A stretch of DNA of 64,000 bases from Methylophilaceae bacterium (lineage in GTDB: Bacteria > Pseudomonadota > Gammaproteobacteria > Burkholderiales > Methylophilaceae): contig CP073759.1 in assembly GCA_018398995.1 (NCBI GenBank), positions 372,001 to 436,000 on the forward strand, given 5' to 3'. The first letter of the stretch is position 1. Each line of letters begins with the position of its first letter. Below the pieces are notes generated by a model. The model was not told where the DNA came from, did not search any database, and saw nothing but the letters and a program-made list of their open reading frames with translations. The position numbers and the translations under genes were made by a program. Below, piece by piece: positions 1 to 7,751 of the stretch.

Positions 1-1
1 G

Positions 2-136
2 ATTAACCTGATGGCAGAAGCTAAGCTAAACCATCATACAAAGGTCACTGGCGGTGTATTAGCCGAAGAGTGCGCTGGTTTATTAACGGCATTTTTTAAA
101 GAACGAAGAAATAAAAAATGGCGTCATGATGCATAA
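2..136 (+). CDS. tadA: tRNA-specific adenosine deaminase, C-terminal end (partial)
   Basis: The reading frame is open from base 2 and ends at the TAA at 134-136, so only the last 44 codons are inside the window. The tail LNHHTKVTGGVLAEECAGLL followed by a basic helix matches the known C-terminus of TadA, which deaminates A34 to inosine in tRNA-Arg(ACG). The catalytic His/Cys zinc motifs lie upstream, outside the window, so activity cannot be judged. A strong hairpin terminator follows two bases after the stop. Confidence 0.82.
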   Translation: MNLMAEAKLNHHTKVTGGVLAEECAGLLTAFFKERRNKKWRHDA

Positions 137-137
137 A

Positions 138-161
138 AAAACCCGCCGAAGCGGGTTTTTG
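138..161. terminator. Bidirectional Rho-independent terminator
   Basis: Perfect inverted repeat AAACCCGC-CGAA-GCGGGTTT (139-158), flanked by A-run and T-run, so it can end transcription from both sides: tadA on the plus strand and the Bax-inhibitor-like gene on the minus strand, whose stop lies at 175. Confidence 0.9.
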
Positions 162-174
162 ATCAAGTTAGAAC

Positions 175-867
175 CTAATCTCTGCTACCCATTAATGCCA
201 TTAATAAATGCAATAAATGTGTAAACATATTGTGCAAGCTAATGTAAATACTTAATGTAGCCAATACATAGTTAGTTTGACCACCACGCACCACTTGGTT
301 AATCTCATATAAGATAAAACCAGCCATCAACAACACAACCACCGCTGAAATGGTTAGCGATAGCGCAGGTACTTTGAAAAAGAAGTTAGCTAAAATGGCT
401 AAAACAACTAACACAAAGCCAATTGTTAAAAATTTACCAAGGAAACTAAAGTCACGGTTAGTATTCGACGCAACAGCAGCCAGGGTTAGGAAGGAAGCCG
501 CAGTACCGCCAGCTGCCAATGCAATTAACTGTGGGCCATTACTTAAACTTAAAGCGACTTGTAAGATTGGTCCTAACAATAAACCCATGATAAAAGTAAA
601 GCCAAACAGTAGCCATACACCCGCTGGATTGTTTGCATTTTTAGTCACCAACCAACTCATGCCAAACACCGCTGCCATGATGCCGATAAAGGCAACGATT
701 GGGCTGGCAGCAAATAAGAAAGAAAAATTAATACTCATACCGACCATTGCGCCAATCACAGTTGGAATCATGGTCAAGCCTAGCAATGCGTAAGTATTTC
801 GCATTACTTTATTTGTAGCGCTAGAGACACTGCTCTCGCGACCTAATACTTCAATATTATCAGCCAT
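175..867 (-). CDS. yccA: Bax inhibitor-1/YccA family inner membrane protein
   Basis: A 230-residue protein with about seven hydrophobic helices from residue 25 to the C-terminus and a short polar N-terminus, as in the bacterial BI-1 (TMBIM) proteins YccA and YbhL; length agrees with the family (about 220-235). YccA binds and modulates the FtsH protease in E. coli; other members are calcium-leak channels. Membrane location is seen in the sequence, the family assignment rests on overall layout and the hydrophilic end MADNIEVLGRESSVSSATNK, and the exact role here is unknown. It is a single gene with its own terminator downstream at 138-161. Confidence 0.85.
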   Translation of the reverse strand: MADNIEVLGRESSVSSATNKVMRNTYALLGLTMIPTVIGAMVGMSINFSFLFAASPIVAFIGIMAAVFGMSWLVTKNANNPAGVWLLFGFTFIMGLLLGPILQVALSLSNGPQLIALAAGGTAASFLTLAAVASNTNRDFSFLGKFLTIGFVLVVLAILANFFFKVPALSLTISAVVVLLMAGFILYEINQVVRGGQTNYVLATLSIYISLHNMFTHLLHLLMALMGSRD

Positions 868-985
868 TAAATCAATTCCTTTATTAAAACTACCAAATGG
901 TATTACTATCTAAGATAGCGACTATTGTTAAAAGTTTCAAGTAACAAATTGTGAATGTTTGATTAAACCTTACCAATCAATCGTA

Positions 986-2038
986 TTAAGCAAAAAAATC
1001 GCCTTCCGACTGCCCTACCATGGCAACGCGTTTCACGGCATCTGCAAATACGCCGCTTTCTCGCAATTGCGTTATGCTTTGCGGATGATGACCGCCATGC
1101 ATACGCGTTAATCGGATGATGCTTTGTGCAGACATTTTCCAAACCAAATTTTCTAATAGCTCATCCGCTAAATCTGGTCGATTACATAATAAAATCATAT
1201 CGCAGCCAGCGTGTAGTGCAGCCAAACTACGTGTTGTCACATCGCCACCCACGGTTGCGCCTTCCATGCTTAAATCGTCACTAAAAATCGCACCATTAAA
1301 ACCTAAACGTTCACGCAATACTTTTTGCAACCATTTTGTAGAAAAACCTGCTGGCTTATCATCCACTTTGGGATAAATCACATGCGCCGGCATCATCGCA
1401 GGCAAACCCTCATCAATCATGTGTATAAAAGGCTGCATATCATTTTGTGCGATTTGGTCAAACTCGCGCTCATCAACTGGAATGCTGACATGTGAATCGG
1501 CGACCACATAACCGTGTCCTGGAAAATGTTTACCTACTGCAGCCATACCACCTTTTTTCAGACCTTGCATTAAGCTAAACGCCAATTCATTTATCGCACG
1601 TGGATCCAAATGAAAAGCGCGGTCGCCAATCACCAAGCTATCGCCATAGTCCATATCCAAAATAGGGGTAAAACTAAAATCCACCCCATGCGCACGCAAT
1701 TCAGCCGCTAGAATCCAGCCCGCTTCAACAGCTAATGCCATCGCTTTTTTGCGGTCTTTATCCCATATTTTGCCAAACTCACGCATCGGTGGGATTTTGG
1801 TAAATCCTTCTCTAAACCTTTGTACACGCCCACCTTCATGGTCAACTGCAATCAATAATGGCGGTTGCCGCACTTTATGAATACTTGCTGTCAATGCTTT
1901 TAATTGCGCGCCATGTTCAAAATTACGCGCAAACAAAATAACACCCCCAACTAATGGGTGTTGTAAACGACGAATATCATCAGCAGTCAACTCCGTGCCG
2001 ACAACATCTAACATGACTGGACCTAACGACATATTCAC
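986..2038 (-). CDS. nagZ: Beta-N-acetylhexosaminidase NagZ
   Basis: Cytoplasmic glycoside hydrolase family 3 enzyme that removes GlcNAc from GlcNAc-1,6-anhydroMurNAc peptides during peptidoglycan recycling. At 350 residues it is close to E. coli NagZ (341). The diagnostic KHFPGHG is at residues 170-176, the catalytic loop Asp-Ser-His at 181-183 and the nucleophile motif SDDLSM at 253-258; the N-terminus (GPVMLDVVGTEL) also follows NagZ. No signal peptide. It is the second-to-last gene of a minus-strand block that starts with a peptide ABC importer and a YkuD peptidase, consistent with murein recycling. Start at 2038 is chosen because GPVMLDV begins only six residues in. Confidence 0.94.
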   Translation of the reverse strand: MNMSLGPVMLDVVGTELTADDIRRLQHPLVGGVILFARNFEHGAQLKALTASIHKVRQPPLLIAVDHEGGRVQRFREGFTKIPPMREFGKIWDKDRKKAMALAVEAGWILAAELRAHGVDFSFTPILDMDYGDSLVIGDRAFHLDPRAINELAFSLMQGLKKGGMAAVGKHFPGHGYVVADSHVSIPVDEREFDQIAQNDMQPFIHMIDEGLPAMMPAHVIYPKVDDKPAGFSTKWLQKVLRERLGFNGAIFSDDLSMEGATVGGDVTTRSLAALHAGCDMILLCNRPDLADELLENLVWKMSAQSIIRLTRMHGGHHPQSITQLRESGVFADAVKRVAMVGQSEGDFFA

Positions 2039-2063
2039 TTTCTATCACGCAATGATGCGTATT

Positions 2064-3242
2064 TTAAACTACTTGTAAACGATAAAGGGAAGTCACTTCT
2101 TTTGAGCGTGCTTGATGTAGTGGGTCTGATGGATCGCTCGCTTTACCATGTTTAGGTGCAATGTCCAATTTCTCTATCACTGCTAAGCCTGCATTCGCAA
2201 TCCACTGCTGCAACTCCTCTTTTGTTCGCAATCCTAAATGCTCAGCAAAGTCGGAAAGAATTAGCCATGCCTCACCATTCACGGCTAAATAATTTTTAAC
2301 GCCTTTTAAAAAGCCTTTAAGCATTTGGCTGTCAGGATCATACACCGCTTGCTCAATCGTGCTATTCGCTTTGGCTGGTAGCCAAGGTGGGTTGCAGACA
2401 ATTAAGTCGGCAAGACCTGCATCGGTTGGTGGGAATAAATCAGCATTGATGATTTTAACTTGATCTGTGTAGCCTAGCTTTTGGATGTTATGTTTCGCGC
2501 AAATCAAGGCGCGCGAGGCGGTGTCCGTTGCAATAACTTTGTTCATGCCCCTTTTGGCTAAAATAGCTGCTAATACGCCTGTTCCCGTGCCAATATCAAA
2601 GGCAACGGACATATTGTTAAGTGGCGTCGTATTGACTAAGTCAATATATTCAGCACGCACAGGTGAGTAGACACCGTAACTTGGCGTAATACTCGCCTCT
2701 AATTGTGGAATTGCTACGCCTTTTTTATGCCACTCATAAGCGCCGATTAGCCCCAACACTTCGCGCAATGAAACCAAGCGTGAATGGTGGCTTTCACTTT
2801 TGCCATAAGCATGCTCGCATGCATCAGCAATATCAGGCGCACGATTGTAAGGTAGGCGATAATCACCTGTTAGCTCCACCAACAACATGCCTAGCGTCCG
2901 CGCACGCTCTATCTGACTTTTACGATATAAATGAAACTGATCTTTTGGATGAAGTAGCTCTCCTGTTTTCAATTCTTTATTGCGTTTATTTTTCGCTTTT
3001 GGCTTTAAATCACGGTTATCAATTCGCCGTGAAATCGCTTGCGATAAATGCTTGGCATTTTGAAAATCACCACGCCACAACAAGGCAGTACCTTCGCAAA
3101 CGAGCTTGTAGGCAGCGTCGGCTTTGATGGTGTCGTCAATCACTTGAATTCTTTTAGGTGGTTGATTATTTGCTGCAGATTGCCAAAGCGCTTCTTTGGT
3201 TTTTTTGTTTTCTTGCCAAGTGATGGTGGGTGCTTGTGTCAA
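2064..3242 (-). CDS. Class I SAM-dependent methyltransferase with NPPW motif
   Basis: A 392-residue protein whose C-terminal half is a Rossmann methyltransferase: SAM-binding DIGTGTGVLA at residues 216-225 and the catalytic NPPW at 284-287, typical of enzymes that methylate exocyclic amino groups of bases or glutamine side chains (HemK/RsmC-like). The N-terminal about 190 residues are charged and of no family I can name; they may bind the substrate. Its stop lies 25 bases from the nagZ start. The substrate cannot be told from the sequence; an rRNA guanine methyltransferase is one possibility. Confidence 0.7.
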   Translation of the reverse strand: MTQAPTITWQENKKTKEALWQSAANNQPPKRIQVIDDTIKADAAYKLVCEGTALLWRGDFQNAKHLSQAISRRIDNRDLKPKAKNKRNKELKTGELLHPKDQFHLYRKSQIERARTLGMLLVELTGDYRLPYNRAPDIADACEHAYGKSESHHSRLVSLREVLGLIGAYEWHKKGVAIPQLEASITPSYGVYSPVRAEYIDLVNTTPLNNMSVAFDIGTGTGVLAAILAKRGMNKVIATDTASRALICAKHNIQKLGYTDQVKIINADLFPPTDAGLADLIVCNPPWLPAKANSTIEQAVYDPDSQMLKGFLKGVKNYLAVNGEAWLILSDFAEHLGLRTKEELQQWIANAGLAVIEKLDIAPKHGKASDPSDPLHQARSKEVTSLYRLQVV

Positions 3243-3276
3243 AGGGTGTTCCTATTAGATGGTAGTTTTACAGATT

Positions 3277-3388
3277 AAAAAGCGTCTTCTTTCACAAATG
3301 CAGGCTGACTGGATAGCAAGCCGAAGACAGTTCATTAGTACGGCTAAGCGCAGCAACAACGTCAGCTTGCATTGGCGGAAGAAGACGC
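3277..3388 (-). terminator. Long nested inverted repeat, terminator of the ABC importer operon
   Basis: Two arms of 28 bases (3282-3309 and 3361-3388) are reverse complements at 24 of 28 positions and enclose a smaller hairpin (AGCCG/CGGCT around 3320-3352). Read on the minus strand the structure follows the second permease gene and ends in TTTTT (3277-3281), as a Rho-independent terminator would. It is unusually long, and one arm encodes the last eight residues and stop of the permease. It may be a mobile or repeated palindromic element that now serves as terminator. Confidence 0.6.
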
Positions 3389-4177
3389 AATGTCTAGTTT
3401 ATCACGGAGGTAATCCCCTCCTAAATTAATTGCCAAAATCAAGCTCATCAAACTCGCACCAACTAACAGCACATAATGCGGTGCAACGAGCATATAGCGT
3501 ACTGCATCACGCAACATTGCGCCCCATGAAGCATCGGGCGCTTGTATGCCCAGGCCTAGAAATGACAGGCTAGCCTCAGCAATCATGATGCTGGCTAAGC
3601 TATAGGTCGCTTCTACAATTAAAACAGAAAGCAAAAGTGGAAAAATATGATAACGCATCAAGCGCAGTGGCCTTGCACCTAAAGATTCTGATGCCAACAC
3701 ATGTTGACGATGGCGTAAGCTTAAAGTTTGCGCACGGGTTAACCGCGCATAGCTCACCCAACCAGTTAAACAAAGCGCCATCATTAAATTGACAATACCT
3801 GGCCCTAATACCGCAGCAAATGCAATGGCTAACAAAATGCCAGGAAAAGCCAAGAAAATATCTGTGATTTGCATCAATACTTTATCTAATTTACCGCCAT
3901 AAAAACCAGCCAATAAACCTATACTGACACCAATGCTCATCGTCACTACCGTCACACAAAACGCCACCACAAATGAAACCTCTACACCACGTAAAATACG
4001 TGAAAAAATATCACGGCCTAAATCATCTGCACCAAACCAATGTTGCCAGCTTGGGCTGGCCAATACGCGCGTTAGGTCAATTTCATTTCCATGCAAGCCA
4101 AATGCACGACCGATAATGACTGCAAACAGCCAGAAAATAAGAATGCTCAAAACGATTTTTTTTATCATGTTCGTCAT
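3362..4177 (-). CDS. Peptide-type ABC transporter permease, DppC/OppC family
   Basis: Inner-membrane permease of 271 residues with about six helices and the binding-protein-dependent loop (residues near 150-205, including ARLTRAQTLSLR and EASLSFLGLG) that contacts the ATPase. The N-terminal pattern, one helix followed by the short linker FGADDLGRDIFSRILRG, is typical of the C subunit of dipeptide, oligopeptide and nickel importers. It starts one base after the stop of the B-subunit gene, so the two are co-translated. Its C-terminal codons lie in an inverted repeat. The matching ATPase genes are not in this window. Confidence 0.88.
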   Translation of the reverse strand: MTNMIKKIVLSILIFWLFAVIIGRAFGLHGNEIDLTRVLASPSWQHWFGADDLGRDIFSRILRGVEVSFVVAFCVTVVTMSIGVSIGLLAGFYGGKLDKVLMQITDIFLAFPGILLAIAFAAVLGPGIVNLMMALCLTGWVSYARLTRAQTLSLRHRQHVLASESLGARPLRLMRYHIFPLLLSVLIVEATYSLASIMIAEASLSFLGLGIQAPDASWGAMLRDAVRYMLVAPHYVLLVGASLMSLILAINLGGDYLRDKLDIASSSANAS

Positions 4178-4178
4178 C

Positions 4179-5087
4179 TCAAGCTTGCCTCATTCTTGGA
4201 TCAACGAGCCGATAGACAACATCGGTTAAAAAGTTAATCACGACATAACTTAATGCAATGACCAATACACAAGCTTGTGTAACAGGGTAATCGCGTTTTT
4301 CGATACTCTCTACTAACAAAAGACCAATTCCATCCCAACTGAAGATGGTTTCAGTAATGACAGTTCCCGCCAGTAGGCTGCCCATTTGCAAGCCTACAAT
4401 CGTTATTATTGGCAACAAGGCTGCACGTAAGGCATGGCGCACAATCACTGTGCGCTCGCTTAATCCTTTGGCACGAGCAGTACGAATAAAGTCTTCATTC
4501 AGCACTTCTAACAGACTGGTGCGCGTCATTCTTGTCAGAATTGCGCTAAGACCAAACCCTAGCGTGAGGGCAGGTAAAATAATCGCTGCGGGTTCATCCA
4601 TACCACTCACTGGTAGCCAACCCAACCAAACAGCAAACACCAGCATAAGAATGGGACCTAGCCAAAAGACAGGCATGGCTGATAAGCGCACACTCACGAT
4701 AGTGACCACAATATCTTGCCACCGACCTGCTTTTAATGCGGCATAAACACCCAGCGGCACACCCACTAATAATCCAATTAACATGGATAATAATGCCAAT
4801 TGAATACTGGCTGGATAGCGTGTTTTAAACAACTCGATAATAGGCGTTTTTGTGTGTATCGATTGACCTAAGTCACCGTGAGCGAGGTTATTTAAATAAA
4901 TAGCAAATTGACGAATCAGTGACTGATTTAAACCTAATTGGTCACGTAAAGCTTCACGGTCTGCCATGCTAGCTGATTCACCCAGCATGACCTCAACCGG
5001 ATCGCCTGGCACTAGATGAATCAATAAAAAAGTGAGTACTAATACGCCAAAAATGACGGTGATAAACCCGAATAATCTGCTAATCAT
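4179..5087 (-). CDS. Peptide-type ABC transporter permease, DppB/OppB family
   Basis: Permease partner of the preceding gene. After a first helix it carries HLVPGDPVEVMLGE, the signature of B subunits of peptide importers, then five further helices and the ATPase-contact loop ARAKGLSERTVIVRHALRAA. The frame is open to 5168, but the ATG at 5087 (giving MISRLFGFI...) fits the family start and overlaps the stop of the L,D-peptidase gene by 8 bases (ATGATTAG), showing translational coupling. Protein of 302 residues with that start. Confidence 0.88.
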   Translation of the reverse strand: MISRLFGFITVIFGVLVLTFLLIHLVPGDPVEVMLGESASMADREALRDQLGLNQSLIRQFAIYLNNLAHGDLGQSIHTKTPIIELFKTRYPASIQLALLSMLIGLLVGVPLGVYAALKAGRWQDIVVTIVSVRLSAMPVFWLGPILMLVFAVWLGWLPVSGMDEPAAIILPALTLGFGLSAILTRMTRTSLLEVLNEDFIRTARAKGLSERTVIVRHALRAALLPIITIVGLQMGSLLAGTVITETIFSWDGIGLLLVESIEKRDYPVTQACVLVIALSYVVINFLTDVVYRLVDPRMRQA

Positions 5088-5562
5088 TATCAATTTGAAC
5101 GGTAGTGTTGACAGAAACCCAATCAAACAACTGGATGATGTCATTGTTATGCATACGCACACAACCATGCGAGCCAGCCACGTTCATCTGAGTTGTATCG
5201 GGCGTACCATGAATATAAATATAGCGCTGCATGGTATCCACATTACCTAAGCGATTTTTACCAATCTCTTTGCCTGATAGCCACAATATTCTGGTCAATA
5301 TCCAATCACGCTTTGGATGCGCAATCATGAGTGCTGGTGACCAAATTTCTCCAGTGGCTCTGCGGGCAACAAAGACCGTGTTTGGCGCTGCATTTTCTCC
5401 AATTTTGGCACGAATCACATGCGCGCCTAAAGGCGTACAACCACTGTCTTTTTCGCAACCAACACCGTTAGCAGCAGTAGACACTGGAAACTGTGCCATC
5501 AACTCACCATCATGATCGAACAAGGTGAGTGTTTGCTTAGCGATAGAAATATTAATGTGCAT
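5080..5562 (-). CDS. YkuD-domain L,D-transpeptidase or L,D-carboxypeptidase
   Basis: A 160-residue protein that is almost entirely a YkuD catalytic domain: His-Gly at 118-119 and SHGCVRM at 131-137 with the nucleophile Cys134. YkuD enzymes act on the L-Lys/mDAP-D-Ala bond of murein tetrapeptides. No signal peptide or transmembrane helix is visible at the N-terminus (MHINISIAKQTLTLFDHDGE), so a cytoplasmic enzyme is likely. Cytoplasmic YkuD L,D-carboxypeptidases of peptidoglycan recycling (the ElsL/LdcV type) are known, and the location between a peptide-binding lipoprotein (6 bases upstream) and its permeases (8-base overlap) fits such a role better than cross-linking. The activity is inferred, the fold and catalytic residues are seen. 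Confidence 0.85.
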   Translation of the reverse strand: MHINISIAKQTLTLFDHDGELMAQFPVSTAANGVGCEKDSGCTPLGAHVIRAKIGENAAPNTVFVARRATGEIWSPALMIAHPKRDWILTRILWLSGKEIGKNRLGNVDTMQRYIYIHGTPDTTQMNVAGSHGCVRMHNNDIIQLFDWVSVNTTVQIDND

Positions 5563-5568
5563 AGTTGC

Positions 5569-7023
5569 TTATTGTAGCCGACCTTTTGTAGCTAACCTTT
5601 GAACGCTTGCTAAATTATCCCAATTACCATCCGCTTGTGGGTTGTAATCACGGATATTGTTTTGCATCACGGCGACCTGCCCTTCATACCATAATGGAAT
5701 ATAAGGTAATTGCGCCTGAATACGCGCGGTGACTGCAGGCCAATTTTCTGCCGTTAAGAATGCATCAAGTTCGCCATCACTATAACCGCCACGATTAAAA
5801 CCTTTGGGTGGCATAAACTGTGAACCAAATACCTTGGTATAAATTTCAGGCGTTTTAATGCCCACCCAGGTTAAACCATATAATTGAAAGCGACCTTGTT
5901 TGACTTCTGCAAAAAAAGTACCCCAGTCTAAACTACGAATCTCTAAATCAATGCCAGCAGGTATCATTTGTGCCTGTAAAACAGTGGCTAACCGAACACG
6001 TTGTGCATCGGTGCTGGTTTTGTAAACCAATTTTAATGGCAGTGAAACCCCTGCCGATTGTAATAGTTGTTTTGCCAGCGCGGGGTTATATTCAGTATGC
6101 TGCAATGCGGCATTACCAGCGTAATGCTCAGGCGGCAGTATCACTTCTGCCAAACGGGTATCATCAACCATCACTTGCTTCACAATCGCTTCCCTATCAA
6201 TCGCATGGGCAATGGCTTGCCTAACTTTAAGCTGCTTTAAAACAGGATCTTGCATATTCAAGCCTAGATAAGAAAAATTAGTGCCTTGTGCTGTTTTTAC
6301 TTTCACATCAGATTTTTTTTGTAGATATTGCACTAACTCTGGCGGCAAATCACCTTGCAATAAATCCGTTTCCCCACGCATTAATTTAAGCACTCTTACA
6401 GTCGGATCTTTCACCTCTGTCAGTGTGATAAATTGATTGTCGCGCAAGCGCTTTAAGATTAACTGCCTGTGCCAAGAGATAAACTGAAACCCGCCATTAC
6501 CAACAGGTTGATGGGTAAAATTATGTTGTTGATCAATTAAATCTTTAGGCAAAATACCTATTATCAACTTTGCTGGGAAATCGGTATCGACTTCTGTTAA
6601 CTGAAAGTCCAACGTACGCTGATTAATGAGTTCAATACGATGAATATGGCGATACTCAGCGGCATGTGGCGCATCGTTTAACAACAATAAACTTTCATAC
6701 GTTGCTTTTACATCTACCGCTGTTAATGGCTTGTCGTGATGAAAAGGCGCAATATCTTGCCGTAACGACACCCGATAATGTGTTGGGCTAATCTGATGCC
6801 AATTGGCTAAACTAGGTATTGGTTTTGACGCAACATCAAACTCCACTAAACGCTGATAGATTAAGCGATTAACACGCTCCGAGGCGGCATCTGTTGCATA
6901 ACGCGGGTCTAGATTAATCGGCGCCTGTGCAACGGCAAAATGAATTGCGCCATCAGGCGATTGCTTAGCACAGCCGGCAAGCATCAATAAATACAATACA
7001 ACAATAAACGGTATCAACTTCAT
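5569..7023 (-). CDS. Peptide ABC transporter substrate-binding lipoprotein (SBP_bac_5)
   Basis: A 484-residue family 5 solute-binding protein, the OppA/DppA/MppA class. The signal peptide ends in the lipobox LAGC with Cys18, so it is a lipoprotein. Family features include the early strand with NLDPRYATDA and the cleft-lobe region VRQAIAHAIDREAIVKQVM. It is the first gene of the operon SBP, YkuD peptidase, B permease, C permease. The ligand is not readable from sequence; the neighbouring peptidase and nagZ suggest murein peptides. Alternatives are general di- or oligopeptides or nickel. Confidence 0.9.
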   Translation of the reverse strand: MKLIPFIVVLYLLMLAGCAKQSPDGAIHFAVAQAPINLDPRYATDAASERVNRLIYQRLVEFDVASKPIPSLANWHQISPTHYRVSLRQDIAPFHHDKPLTAVDVKATYESLLLLNDAPHAAEYRHIHRIELINQRTLDFQLTEVDTDFPAKLIIGILPKDLIDQQHNFTHQPVGNGGFQFISWHRQLILKRLRDNQFITLTEVKDPTVRVLKLMRGETDLLQGDLPPELVQYLQKKSDVKVKTAQGTNFSYLGLNMQDPVLKQLKVRQAIAHAIDREAIVKQVMVDDTRLAEVILPPEHYAGNAALQHTEYNPALAKQLLQSAGVSLPLKLVYKTSTDAQRVRLATVLQAQMIPAGIDLEIRSLDWGTFFAEVKQGRFQLYGLTWVGIKTPEIYTKVFGSQFMPPKGFNRGGYSDGELDAFLTAENWPAVTARIQAQLPYIPLWYEGQVAVMQNNIRDYNPQADGNWDNLASVQRLATKGRLQ

Positions 7024-7071
7024 CTTGGTGACAGTTTACTGTAAATCGCATTCATTTTTACATATCAATAC

Positions 7072-7713
7072 CTAAAGATAATCATGCAAATCCACATGAT
7101 GTGCTTTTGCCAACGGCTCAGCCGCTTTAACAGCCAACGCAAGCAACTGATCGGCCTGGACAGGACCAATATATTCGCAAATAGCAATGTACATTATATG
7201 AATGATGACTTGCTTTTGCTTATTATCAAACGCTGCGTTCAATGTCAGTATGCTTTTATCAGCCCACGCTTTTAACGCAAACATTTGCTGTGTGTTCAAT
7301 GCTAGATTAGCACCAATATGCGCTATCAAATAGCTGGTCACTTTCAAGTCCAAGTCATTTCCTAAATGGCCAAGCAAAGCATTGATCAACCCAACAAATA
7401 CTACATTATCGGCTTCAGGCAATTGTGGATGGCCAACCAAACTATCAAACTGATTGGTTTCATGATTAAGCGGATCTGGCAATAAATGCTGCTGTGGCAT
7501 TTCAAGCGCACCAAATATCGCTTTTAATAATAAAAGTCGACTATGCTTCTGTTCTGTTATTCGACAACATTCGGATAAAAACAATGTGAATGTATGCGTT
7601 GGCTTATTGGCATATTTTTCTTGCCAAATCATCATCGCCGTCAGTAAATCCATATCCGAAAAAAAAGGACGTAACGCAGTAAAAACCGCTCTTCTTGTAT
7701 ACACAACATCCAC
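7072..7713 (-). CDS. Protein of unknown function
   Basis: A 213-residue soluble, mainly helical protein with no family I recognise, no signal peptide and no membrane segment. It is rich in Leu, Ala and His. Codon use resembles its neighbours, so it looks like a genuine gene. It lies between the ammonium transporter (38 bases upstream) and the ABC importer operon on the same strand; it could be read through from amt. No function is proposed. Confidence 0.6.
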   Translation of the reverse strand: MDVVYTRRAVFTALRPFFSDMDLLTAMMIWQEKYANKPTHTFTLFLSECCRITEQKHSRLLLLKAIFGALEMPQQHLLPDPLNHETNQFDSLVGHPQLPEADNVVFVGLINALLGHLGNDLDLKVTSYLIAHIGANLALNTQQMFALKAWADKSILTLNAAFDNKQKQVIIHIMYIAICEYIGPVQADQLLALAVKAAEPLAKAHHVDLHDYL

Positions 7714-7751
7714 TTACATCCACTCCATTTCCATTTGCTTGACTATTTTTT

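Noticed and set aside
5088-5168. N-terminal extension of the B permease
   Set aside because: The extra 27 residues lie inside the YkuD gene on the same strand in another frame and are unlike the family start; the ATG at 5087 fits.
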